From: Candidatus Peregrinibacteria bacterium
GTDB taxonomy: Bacteria > Patescibacteriota > Gracilibacteria > UBA1369 > LOWO2-01-FULL-3
Direction: 5' to 3'
Length of the DNA: 23,582 nucleotides
Assembly: GCA_003566255.1 (NCBI GenBank)
Contig: PXEC01000012.1
Coordinates: 1-23,582 of the forward strand
The position numbers and the translations under genes were made by a program. Numbering within the stretch: the first letter of the stretch is position 1; each line of letters starts with the position of its first letter. Under the pieces are notes generated by a model. The model saw only the letters and a program-made list of their open reading frames with translations. It ran no database searches and had not been told where the DNA came from. Below, one piece after another: positions 15,477-22,389 of the stretch.

Positions 15477-15515
15477 CCTTGTTTCGGCAAAATCTGCACC
15501 CTATATATATTTTCT
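15477..15515 (+). repeat. 39-bp motif, copy 1
   Basis: CCTTGTTTCGGCAAAATCTG at the start, then CACC and ending ATATTTTCT at offset 30. The end coincides with the end of the long inverted repeat. Preceded by GAAGATTTTT, as copy 3 is by GAAGATTTTC. Confidence 0.8.
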
Positions 15516-15550
15516 ACTTTTTAATCTTTGTTTAGGCTTTTTTAAAAATT

Positions 15551-15589
15551 CCTTGATTCGGCCAAATCTGCACTTCCTCAACAATTTCT
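15551..15589 (+). repeat. 39-bp motif, copy 2
   Basis: CCTTGATTCGGCCAAATCTG then CAC, seven variable bases and ACAATTTCT at offset 30. Core GATTCGGCCAAATC is nearly palindromic (12 of 14). Distance to copy 1 start is 74 bases. Confidence 0.85.
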
Positions 15590-15596
15590 TATTCTT

Positions 15597-15616
15597 CAAG
15601 GGAAGATTTTCCCTTG
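15597..15616. repeat. Perfect 8-bp hairpin before motif copy 3
   Basis: CAAGGGAA - GATT - TTCCCTTG: perfect stem, four-base loop; the right arm overlaps the first bases of copy 3. Confidence 0.85.
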
Positions 15617-15650
15617 TTTCGGCCAAATTTGCACCAACGCGACAATTTCT
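15612..15650 (+). repeat. 39-bp motif, copy 3
   Basis: CCTTGTTTCGGCCAAATTTG then CACC, variable bases, and ACAATTTCT at offset 30, the same offset as in copy 2. Distance to copy 2 is 61 bases. It lies just upstream of the promoter of the 137-residue orphan gene. Confidence 0.85.
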
Positions 15651-15669
15651 GCGTTAGGCGGGTAATGTC

Positions 15670-15697
15670 TTGCAAAAAAATAAAAAACTACTATATT
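15670..15697 (+). promoter_or_regulatory. Promoter of the 137-residue orphan gene
   Basis: TTGCAA (15670-15675) and TATATT (15692-15697), 16 bases apart, give a start near 15704 and a leader of about 29 bases. A second possible -10, TATCAT, is at 15705-15710. The three direct motif copies lie 20-190 bases upstream of it. No Shine-Dalgarno before the ATG. Confidence 0.5.
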
Positions 15698-15732
15698 GGG
15701 GCACTATCATAAATTTCTTAACCTAAAAAATT

Positions 15733-16146
15733 ATGCAAACTCCTGAAAAAACTTTTACGGAACCTGTTGACCACCTGCTTGAAAGGGGGGAGGATTTTGA
15801 AGTCGGGCCGGAACATCTGGGAGAATTGGATGGACTTGTGAGGAAACTGGAGAGTGAATTGAGGGCGGAAGGCTTTAAAATCGACTACGCGACAGAGGGA
15901 ACACAACCGCGGCAGTGGTTTGTTTACCTGACCAAGGAGAGTGATGAACACGTGGAAATCGAAGTTTGGCACATGGCTGATGGAAGAAGGGTGGCGCGAG
16001 AGATAAAAGAGGATTCTTACGGACCGGTTCCGGGAGAGACGGACTTAAACATAATAGACGAGGAAACCTGGAGGAAGATTAATGTTTTGTGCAAAGCGTT
16101 TAACCTAAGAGAGGGGATATCGGATTCCGTTCCGTACAAATTGTAG
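15733..16146 (+). CDS. Unrecognised acidic protein, 137 residues
   Basis: I do not recognise this protein. It is soluble, with no signal or membrane helix, and acidic in its first half (ERGEDFEVGPEHLGELDGL). A predicted amphipathic helix (about 24-45) is followed by beta-prone blocks QWFVYLTKES and HVEIEVWHMADG and a final helix WRKINVLCKAFNL. Codon use is like the neighbours. It has its own promoter and follows the repeat cluster behind ssrA; the sigma-factor gene follows after 86 bases with a separate promoter. Reality is supported by the length, promoter and a coding-like sequence, not by homology. Confidence 0.7.
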   Translation: MQTPEKTFTEPVDHLLERGEDFEVGPEHLGELDGLVRKLESELRAEGFKIDYATEGTQPRQWFVYLTKESDEHVEIEVWHMADGRRVAREIKEDSYGPVPGETDLNIIDEETWRKINVLCKAFNLREGISDSVPYKL

Positions 16147-16179
16147 AAGCAGGACGGTTTTTGTCCCGATGTTTTTCCG

Positions 16180-16209
16180 TTGACCTGGTGGTGCAAGTTG
16201 TGGTATAGC
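16180..16209 (+). promoter_or_regulatory. Promoter of the sigma-like gene (extended -10)
   Basis: TTGACC (16180-16185) and TATAGC (16204-16209) with an 18-base spacer; TGG right before TATAGC makes an extended -10. Start near 16216, leader about 17 bases, no Shine-Dalgarno. Confidence 0.55.
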
Positions 16210-16232
16210 TGTTTCCTTTTAATAATTTATTT

Positions 16233-17456
16233 ATGGATATCTATGTTGAAAAGCAGTGCGTTGAGGGGTTGAAAAAAGGTGAACTGCGCCAATTCTTACT
16301 CCTGTTTGACGCGTATTTTGACAATCTTTACAAATATGTGGCGCGTCGTGTGGGGGAAGGCGCTGCCGCGGAAAATATCACGCGGCTGACTTTCTTGGAT
16401 GCTTTGGGGCAGGCCAGAAACACATCTCCGGATGTCGGGTATGCTGTATGGCTTTACAGTCTGGCGCATCCACGGGTTACCGAGCATATTGAAAATGAGG
16501 GGTTTCCGGACAAGCAGGGCATTATCACGAACGATAAGAAAATCAAACAGTATGGTGGAGGGGAAGAGGTTTTTGAGAAAGCGGAGAAAATGTTCGGCAA
16601 GCTCTCCATGGAAGAACGGGAAATTTTACGTTTGAAATTTTTTGAAGAAATTTCCGATGGAGGGGTCATGGAGGTTTTGGGTGTGGAGGAAGGCGTTATC
16701 GGGCCGAAGATCTATAGGGTTTTGAAGAGGGTTCACTTTTTACTTTTTGGGGAAAGCGATAGCGGGCAAGGCGTTTATTTTGGAGAACTTAGCGGGTTTT
16801 TGGCGAGGATGCGGGGGCTGGAGGACATAAAGGTCCCGGAGCCGTTCAAATTGGGGCTGAGAGCCGATATCTCGGGGAGAATAGACAGGAGAGATTTTGC
16901 TGTTGACGTGAAAGAAGTTTCCGGGGGGAAGAAAAAAACTTCCAAGAAAGCGTCAAAAGGCTCTGATGACCCGGCGAAGATTTTTGTGGAAGCCGTCAGG
17001 GAATTGAAAGAAGATGAAGAAAAGGAACGAATGAAGGATCAGCGCAGGGCGGAATGGAGAGAAAGTCTTTTTGATTTTGTTGAACGATGGAGAGGAGTTA
17101 TCGTGGCCTTTCCAATTTTGCTTTTTGTTGTCATTTTTACTTGGGGGCTTTACGGGGTTGTTGATCTTAGGGGGAAAGACAGACCGATTGAGCGTGGATA
17201 TCCCACGATTTGTAAAAACGAAGTGGTTTTTAGCGGGGACTTCGCGGACGGTGAAAAAAGGAGCGTAAACAGGGACGTGAGCGACAAACTTTGCGGGCAT
17301 TTTGAGACTGAAACTTTAGAAATAATCAGAATCGCCGATAAAGAAATTAATGTTTTGGTTGACGCGAAGGAGTGGTTTTTGGAATATGTCTTTGTAGAAG
17401 ATTCACAAGGCTGGAGAGTCAAAGCATATGAAAAAAATCCTCGTAGCAACGGGTAA
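16233..17456 (+). CDS. ECF-like sigma factor fused to a transmembrane segment and outer domain
   Basis: 407 residues. Region 2-like part, about 18-85: LFDAYFDNLYKYVARRVGEG, TFLDALGQ, and VWLYSLAH in place of the common AWLYRIAR. Region 4-like part, about 123-172: LSMEEREILRLKFFEE, then VMEVLGVEEGVIGPKIYRVL, a helix-turn-helix. A lysine-rich linker (KKKTSKKASKG) and charged helix lead to one membrane helix at about 288-311, flanked inside by basic residues. About 95 residues remain outside, with two cysteines (PTICKNE, DKLCGHF). The sigma part would be cytoplasmic but tethered. The domain match is by motif, and region 4 is degenerate, so DNA-binding activity is uncertain. The last 29 bases overlap rdgB. 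Confidence 0.75.
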   Translation: MDIYVEKQCVEGLKKGELRQFLLLFDAYFDNLYKYVARRVGEGAAAENITRLTFLDALGQARNTSPDVGYAVWLYSLAHPRVTEHIENEGFPDKQGIITNDKKIKQYGGGEEVFEKAEKMFGKLSMEEREILRLKFFEEISDGGVMEVLGVEEGVIGPKIYRVLKRVHFLLFGESDSGQGVYFGELSGFLARMRGLEDIKVPEPFKLGLRADISGRIDRRDFAVDVKEVSGGKKKTSKKASKGSDDPAKIFVEAVRELKEDEEKERMKDQRRAEWRESLFDFVERWRGVIVAFPILLFVVIFTWGLYGVVDLRGKDRPIERGYPTICKNEVVFSGDFADGEKRSVNRDVSDKLCGHFETETLEIIRIADKEINVLVDAKEWFLEYVFVEDSQGWRVKAYEKNPRSNG

Positions 17457-18027
17457 TCCCGGAAAGTATGCCGAAATAAAGGAAGGCTTGCGCGGGCTTC
17501 CTGTTGGATCTGTTTGTTTAAGAGATTTGGGAATGATTGAGGGAGGCCCCGAGGAAGATGGAAAGACTTTCAGGGAGAACGCATATAAAAAGGCCGAATA
17601 TTATTTTAACAAAACAGGAATCCCGACTTTGGCTGAGGACTCGGGGGTTTTGGTGGAGGCTTTAAAGGGAGAAATGGGAGTAAAAACCAGAAGGTGGGGG
17701 GCCGGAGGAGAGGCGAGTGATCAAGAATGGCTGGATTTTTTTATGAAAAGAATGGAGGGGGTTGAGAATAGATCCGCGTTTTTTGTTTGCAGTATTTGTT
17801 TTCTTGATGGAGCGAATTCGATGTTTTTTGATGGAAAAACGAAGGGTAGGATCACGGAAGATCTGCAGGCGCCTATTACCCCCGGAATCCCTTTGAGTTC
17901 ATGCTTTTTGCCGGAGCGGGGGAGAAGTGTCTATGCCGCGCTTTCGCCCGCGGAAAAAAATAGGATAAGCCATAGAGGGAAGGCTGTTTTAAAGGCGCGA
18001 CACCATCTTGAAAAATGGTTGTTTTAA
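17428..18027 (+). CDS. rdgB: RdgB/HAM1 non-canonical purine NTP pyrophosphatase
   Basis: Cleans the nucleotide pool by hydrolysing ITP, dITP and XTP to monophosphates. Begins MKKILVATGNPGKYAEI (substrate loop), then EEDGKTFRENAYKKA, LAEDSGVLV (D71, metal and catalytic), and SHRGKA (181-186). 199 residues, normal length. The family motif GYDPxFxPxG before SHR is altered: the aligned stretch reads GIPLSSCFLPERG, so the usual aspartate is missing. Start 17428 is fixed by the N-terminal motif and overlaps the sigma gene by 29 bases. Its stop TAA shares bases with the convergent PBP stop. Confidence 0.88.
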   Translation: MKKILVATGNPGKYAEIKEGLRGLPVGSVCLRDLGMIEGGPEEDGKTFRENAYKKAEYYFNKTGIPTLAEDSGVLVEALKGEMGVKTRRWGAGGEASDQEWLDFFMKRMEGVENRSAFFVCSICFLDGANSMFFDGKTKGRITEDLQAPITPGIPLSSCFLPERGRSVYAALSPAEKNRISHRGKAVLKARHHLEKWLF

Positions 18028-20837
18028 TCGGATTCTTCCGGCGGGGGCTCGATTGGAGGTGTGTCCTTAGGCGTGTCTTCAGGGTTCTCTTCAGGGAGCT
18101 CTTCAGAGGGCTCTTCAGGGACATCCTCTTCAATTGTCTCTGTCGGACCTTCTATTACAACTTCTATTGCGGATTCACTGCTATAACCGAGAGAGTCTAT
18201 CACTTTAGCGACCAAAAGGTGCTTTGAGCCAGCCTCCAATGTAGCGGGGATAAATACGAATGTGTTGAACGGTTCAGAGGATGCCGTGTATTTTTTGTCG
18301 TTGTTAAGGAAAATTTCAACTCTTTTTACGCCGTGGGGGGCGGTTATATCCAATGTTAAAGGATTTGATCCGTGCGCCAAGGATCCTTGTGGAGAGGGGC
18401 TTAAAATATTAACGGAGGGCTTAAGTTGTGCCGTTTCCGCCGTGTGAACGTCGTCGTACTCTGTTGGGGGCAGTCCTACACGGAAACCGGCTGTTGGAGA
18501 GTCTTCTTCTTCGCTTTCTTCAAATTTTACGGAGCTGTAATAGTTTATTATTTCCTGTCTCCAATTTAGCATGTCGGCGATAGGTTCGTAATTTTGAAAA
18601 GTCACCTCTATTCTTGTTTCGGGAGGTGTGAACTCTGTCGCTAACAGTCCGGAAATCTTGTCCAGCGTGACCGTGTAAAAAATATTTTCTTCCGCTACCG
18701 GAACTGAAAAACTGGAGAAAACCTCCGTTATTATATAAGAGCTTGGAGTTGAAGGACCGGGAAGAAGCCCGGAGGCCCTGCTGATTTGTACACGCTGGAT
18801 TCCTTCCGGTTCGGGAAAAGGTTCGGCCGGCATGTCGGAAAGGGCCTTTGTCATTACCGATCTAAATGCCGGGGCCGCGATGGTGTACCCGGTTGCGTTT
18901 GGTTGCATACCCCTTCCGTCCGTATTGCCCCCCCAAACACCTGTTACTATCGTGGGAGTATAGCCAATGGCCCATCCGTCACCGGACTGGACTCTTGTTG
19001 TTGAGCCTTGCTTTGTCTCTTTTGTGCTCGTTCCCGTTTTGACCGCGTTTATTTTGTTGTCTATGAAAAGGGAAGGGCCCAGACTGACCTCTCTGTCTGA
19101 AAGAATATCATTTATGAGAAAGGCAATCTGAGGGTCCAAAACTTCTTTAGGGGTTTGAGGTTCCCATTCTTCGAGGATGTCTCCGTTTGCGTTTTCAATT
19201 CTCAATATGCCTGTTAGTTCCGGGCGCCTGCCGTTGTTCGCGAATACGGCGAAAGCCGTGACCATTTCTTTCAATGAGACTTCTCCCGCTCCTAGAGCCA
19301 GCGGATATCCGTAATGATGACTTTTGTTCAAGCTTGTTATCCCCATTTTTTCCGAAAGGTCTATTATAGGATCTTGTTCACCGGCAAGAAAATAGGCTTT
19401 TACTGCCGGGATGTTTCTGGAGAATCCAAGAGCTTCTCTTATTGTTATTTGTCCCATCCAGGTCCCGTCGAAGTTTCGGGGCTCATTTGGTCCGACTTTT
19501 GTCGGGACATCGTAAATGATGCTTCCGGGCGCGTATCCGTTATAAAAGGCTTGCGCGTAAACTATCGGCTTGAAAGAAGATCCCGGCTGTCGAGGACGGG
19601 TGACCACATTTACTTTTCCTTGTATTTCTTCGTCAAAATAATTTCTGGATCCCACCATCACCAGAATCTCACCCGTCTTTGCGTTTATTGTAAATATGGC
19701 CAAGTTATTCGCTCCATATGCAAGGTTGGCTTCACCTCTTTCTTTTGCGACTTGTTCGGCATGGCTCTGAAGCTCTCCGTCTATGGTCGTGAAAACTTTA
19801 AGGCCGCCGCCTTCCACCATGTCTTTTCCGTATTTGTCTTCCAAAAGCTGTTTTATGTGAAGTACGAAGTGAGGATGTTTTATAGACTCTCTGTATTCGT
19901 TAAATTCTATGTTTTGTATTTCATTCAGGGCTGCTTGTCTTTCTTCCATTGTAACCACTCCCGTTTCGTACAATCTTCTAAGGACCAAATCACTTCTTCC
20001 TGCGATATAAACCTTTCTTCCATCTGTTATTTCAACATGTTGCCCGATCAGGCCTCTGACGTATTCATCCGTTCTCAAGTCGAATTCTGTTTCTATGTTG
20101 CGCCGCTTTGCTTCTTCCGGCGTGAATTCTTTGAGAAGGTGTGAGAACCTGTTGTTTCCGTATGGATTGTGTCTGCTTGGGGCTTGCGGTAGGGAAGCAA
20201 GGATAGCGCTTTCGCCCAAAGTCAGATCTGTCGCGTCCTTCCCGAAATATATTTCCGCGGCTTTTTGGATTCCGTACGCGTTGTTTCCGTAGGGAATTCG
20301 ATTGAGGTAGAGTTCCAAAATCTTGTCTTTTTCAAAAGCTCTTTCCAATCTGAGGGCTAAAATCAATTCTTTTGCCTTGCGCGTGTAGGTCCTTTCCGAG
20401 GAAAGGAAAGTGTTTTTGATATATTGTTGGGTTATGGTTGATCCTCCCCGCGGGGTTCCTATGCCGAAGACTTCATACATTGCCACTTTCCCGAGGGCTT
20501 TTACGTCAAATCCTTTGTGTTCCCAGAAGCTGTCATCTTCAATAGCTATCGTTGCGTTTATTAGATGGTGAGAAACTTTTCCCAGGGGAACCTGCTCCCG
20601 ATTTTCTTCTCCGTGGATCGTATAAAGCAATGTGCCGTTCCGATCAAAAATTTGCGTGGATTGCGCGGGAGAAAGTGTTTCAAGGTCTCCTATGTTTGGC
20701 AGATCTGCTGAAAGGATGGCTATTGTGGAAGCGACCCCTATTAGTGCAAGCGCGAAAACGCCGATTATCAGCGTGATCGCCCAAAAAAGTATTCTCTTTC
20801 CCAGTCCTGTGTGTTTGCGTGGTAAAAATCTTTTCAT
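18024..20837 (-). CDS. Class A penicillin-binding protein (PBP1A-type, transglycosylase-transpeptidase)
   Basis: Polymerises and cross-links peptidoglycan outside the membrane. Residues 15-42: membrane helix. Transglycosylase: E100 in AIEDDSFWEHKG and GGSTITQQ (131-138). Transpeptidase: SSFK (S420-K423), SRN (S473, N475), KTGTS (K600). An Ig-like domain lies at about 805-900, then an acidic proline-glutamate tail made by 12-bp tandem repeats. 937 residues, long for the class because of the C-terminal additions. All catalytic residues are present. The promoter predicts a nearly leaderless mRNA. The PAS-GAF gene is 44 bases upstream, same strand. Confidence 0.95.
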   Translation of the reverse strand: MKRFLPRKHTGLGKRILFWAITLIIGVFALALIGVASTIAILSADLPNIGDLETLSPAQSTQIFDRNGTLLYTIHGEENREQVPLGKVSHHLINATIAIEDDSFWEHKGFDVKALGKVAMYEVFGIGTPRGGSTITQQYIKNTFLSSERTYTRKAKELILALRLERAFEKDKILELYLNRIPYGNNAYGIQKAAEIYFGKDATDLTLGESAILASLPQAPSRHNPYGNNRFSHLLKEFTPEEAKRRNIETEFDLRTDEYVRGLIGQHVEITDGRKVYIAGRSDLVLRRLYETGVVTMEERQAALNEIQNIEFNEYRESIKHPHFVLHIKQLLEDKYGKDMVEGGGLKVFTTIDGELQSHAEQVAKERGEANLAYGANNLAIFTINAKTGEILVMVGSRNYFDEEIQGKVNVVTRPRQPGSSFKPIVYAQAFYNGYAPGSIIYDVPTKVGPNEPRNFDGTWMGQITIREALGFSRNIPAVKAYFLAGEQDPIIDLSEKMGITSLNKSHHYGYPLALGAGEVSLKEMVTAFAVFANNGRRPELTGILRIENANGDILEEWEPQTPKEVLDPQIAFLINDILSDREVSLGPSLFIDNKINAVKTGTSTKETKQGSTTRVQSGDGWAIGYTPTIVTGVWGGNTDGRGMQPNATGYTIAAPAFRSVMTKALSDMPAEPFPEPEGIQRVQISRASGLLPGPSTPSSYIITEVFSSFSVPVAEENIFYTVTLDKISGLLATEFTPPETRIEVTFQNYEPIADMLNWRQEIINYYSSVKFEESEEEDSPTAGFRVGLPPTEYDDVHTAETAQLKPSVNILSPSPQGSLAHGSNPLTLDITAPHGVKRVEIFLNNDKKYTASSEPFNTFVFIPATLEAGSKHLLVAKVIDSLGYSSESAIEVVIEGPTETIEEDVPEEPSEELPEENPEDTPKDTPPIEPPPEESD
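18064..18123. repeat. 12-bp tandem repeat in the PBP tail
   Basis: Five units of 12 bp; the CTTCAG core recurs at 18077, 18089, 18101 and 18113, exactly 12 apart, with a more diverged first unit. They encode four-residue steps such as PEEN/PEDT in the acidic tail, and are expected to change length easily. Confidence 0.85.
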
Positions 20838-20845
20838 GCAGGGGG

Positions 20846-20874
20846 ATATTACTTAAAAATTCAGAATCGGTAAA
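20846..20874 (-). promoter_or_regulatory. PBP promoter, near-leaderless
   Basis: On the minus strand TTTACC (20874-20869) and TAATAT (20851-20846) with a 17-base spacer. The -10 is only 8 bases before the ATG, so +1 would be about 2 bases upstream of the start codon. No Shine-Dalgarno is present. Confidence 0.5.
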
Positions 20875-20881
20875 GGGAGGC

Positions 20882-22207
20882 TTATATATTTTGGTTCTTT
20901 TTGGAGTGTATCGCAAGAGAGCAGAGCTTCGCTATATTTTCCAGAAAGGTGGTTTCTATGAATCGGAACTTTGCGGGATCTGTTGCGTACAGGCTTATTG
21001 AACCTAAAAACTTTTCGTTTATATATAAAGGCAAAAGGATCATAACTTTGAAACGATGGTCTTTTAAAAGCTGTGTTCCCTGGTGTTTTGTGTGGCTGTC
21101 GATGTTGTCTATGATAAGGCTTCGGCGTTTTTTGAATGCTTCTTCCGCTATGCTGTTTTTGTATTTGATTTTGCCTTTAGTTCCCCAGTTTTTGGTTACG
21201 CCAAAGCAATATCTAAGCTTCAGGCTGTTTTTGCCGTCATAGTCGCGCAAGACAACGCCGTCACATTTTGTGAGCATGGACATCGCGCTTACTATGAGTC
21301 TTTCCATCCCTTCCAGGGTTTCTGTTGACGTTGCGGCATCCGATATTTCGCAAAAATAATCCAGATGTCTTTTTTGAAGCCCCAATTCCTTGTACGCGTC
21401 TTGTATCGCTTCGAATCTTTTTTGTAGTTCGTCCCCGTCACGTTTTTGTTGGGTGATGTCTTGATAGCTGAGAAGATATCCAACGAAATTTTTATCGTCA
21501 TCCACGACTTTTGTTACGGAGGCGGAAACGTCGATTTTTGAGCCGCTTTTTCTTAGTCTCTTGGTTTCTATGTTGAGGATGTGTCCCCTTTTTTCCACTT
21601 CATCAATCAGATATTTGTTACTTTTTCTTTCGTTTGGAGGAATTATTATGTCTATGCATTTGTTAAAAACTTCACTTTCCTTATAGCCGAAAAGAATTTT
21701 CGCGCCGCTGTTCCAAAGCGTTATCTTCCTGTCTTTGTCCAAGATCACGAATGCTTTGTCCGTGTGTTGAAGGATCTTTCTGGTTAAAGTTTCTTGTTTA
21801 ATAAGTTTTTTAATGTTTGTCAGATTGATGAAGATTCCGATGGTTCCTCCGGTTTTTGTGGGAGCTCCACTTACGAGGACCGGAATTTTTTTGCCGCTTT
21901 TGGAAACCATTGTTGCTTCGTATTGAGAAGGAACTCCTCTCGAACGTAGCTTATGATGTCTCTTGATCACCTTTTTACTCTCTTCATCAAAGCAAAAATC
22001 CGCGGGTTGGCCGATGCATTCTTTTAACGAGTACCCGGAAGTTTTTTCGTAAACCGGATTTACGTAAAGAGTTCTGTGATTTTCGTCGCCGAACCATAGA
22101 CATTCATTCATTGCATCGGCTATTCCGATGGAGAGACTGGCTTTATCCAACAAATCCGGATCTAGCGGAGTTGGCGAAACTATTTTCGCGTGTTCACGCG
22201 TTGTCAT
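20882..22207 (-). CDS. PAS-PAS-GAF sensory protein without output domain
   Basis: 441 residues, no membrane helix. PAS 1 at about 27-135 (NECLWFGDENHRTLYVNPVYEKTSGYS is the start of the fold, in shorter form YVNPVYEKTSGYS), PAS 2 at about 145-255 (FVILDKDRKITLWNSGAKIL and FGYKESEV), GAF at about 290-435 (RSLIIDNIDSH, MILLPLYINEKFLGSISLY). The linker at about 260-290 is helical. No histidine kinase, GGDEF, EAL or helix-turn-helix follows; the protein ends with the GAF domain. It must act through a partner, or is a reduced remnant. It has its own promoter with a candidate operator and lies upstream of the PBP gene. Confidence 0.85.
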   Translation of the reverse strand: MTTREHAKIVSPTPLDPDLLDKASLSIGIADAMNECLWFGDENHRTLYVNPVYEKTSGYSLKECIGQPADFCFDEESKKVIKRHHKLRSRGVPSQYEATMVSKSGKKIPVLVSGAPTKTGGTIGIFINLTNIKKLIKQETLTRKILQHTDKAFVILDKDRKITLWNSGAKILFGYKESEVFNKCIDIIIPPNERKSNKYLIDEVEKRGHILNIETKRLRKSGSKIDVSASVTKVVDDDKNFVGYLLSYQDITQQKRDGDELQKRFEAIQDAYKELGLQKRHLDYFCEISDAATSTETLEGMERLIVSAMSMLTKCDGVVLRDYDGKNSLKLRYCFGVTKNWGTKGKIKYKNSIAEEAFKKRRSLIIDNIDSHTKHQGTQLLKDHRFKVMILLPLYINEKFLGSISLYATDPAKFRFIETTFLENIAKLCSLAIHSKKNQNI

Positions 22208-22224
22208 AACGAACGGTTAAGTGC

Positions 22225-22248
22225 CCACTTTGATATTGCAACAAGTGG
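22225..22248. promoter_or_regulatory. Inverted repeat over the PAS-GAF -10: candidate operator
   Basis: CCACTT (22225-22230) and AAGTGG (22243-22248) with 12 bases between. It covers the -10 and start point of the promoter on the minus strand, the classic site for a repressor. Confidence 0.4.
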
Positions 22249-22262
22249 CAGCTATTTGTCAA
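22233..22262 (-). promoter_or_regulatory. Promoter of the PAS-GAF gene
   Basis: Consensus TTGACA (22262-22257 on the minus strand) and CAATAT (22238-22233), spacer 18. Start near 22226, leader about 19 bases. Confidence 0.55.
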
Positions 22263-22307
22263 TAGAAAGAATTTTTCTCTAACTTCTGAGAAATCGGAGG
22301 CGTGGAT

Positions 22308-22333
22308 TTGACATTTTGTATTGACATGTTGTG
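22308..22333 (+). repeat. 13-bp tandem direct repeat containing TTGACA
   Basis: TTGACATTTTGTA is followed directly by TTGACATGTTGTG (11 of 13 identical). The second copy gives a -35 (22321-22326) 18 bases before a weak -10, TAGTTT (22345-22350), reading toward the radical-SAM gene. It may be a duplicated -35 or activator site. Confidence 0.5.
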
Positions 22334-22389
22334 GCGGGTGGGTGTAGTTTCGCTTTCCTGCAATTATTTTGTCTAATAAGGTCAACAAT

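Larger units (their letters stand above)
15392..15515. repeat. Long inverted repeat abutting the tmRNA 3' end
   Basis: Left arm 15392-15408 (AGAAAATATATATAGGG) is a perfect inverse of right arm 15499-15515. Adding GCA at 15409-15411 and TGC at 15495-15497 with a one-base bulge (15498) lengthens the stem to about 20 pairs. The left arm starts at the last A of the tmRNA CCA. The arms enclose a second hairpin. It could be a MITE-like unit of 124 bp, or a transcription end region. Confidence 0.85.

Noticed and set aside
15477..15650. CRISPR array
   Set aside because: Only three direct copies, unequal spacing (74 and 61), internal variable blocks, and no cas genes.
16151..16166. Terminator hairpin GGAC/GTCC after the orphan gene
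   Set aside because: Stem of only four to five pairs with the T run in the loop; too weak to call.
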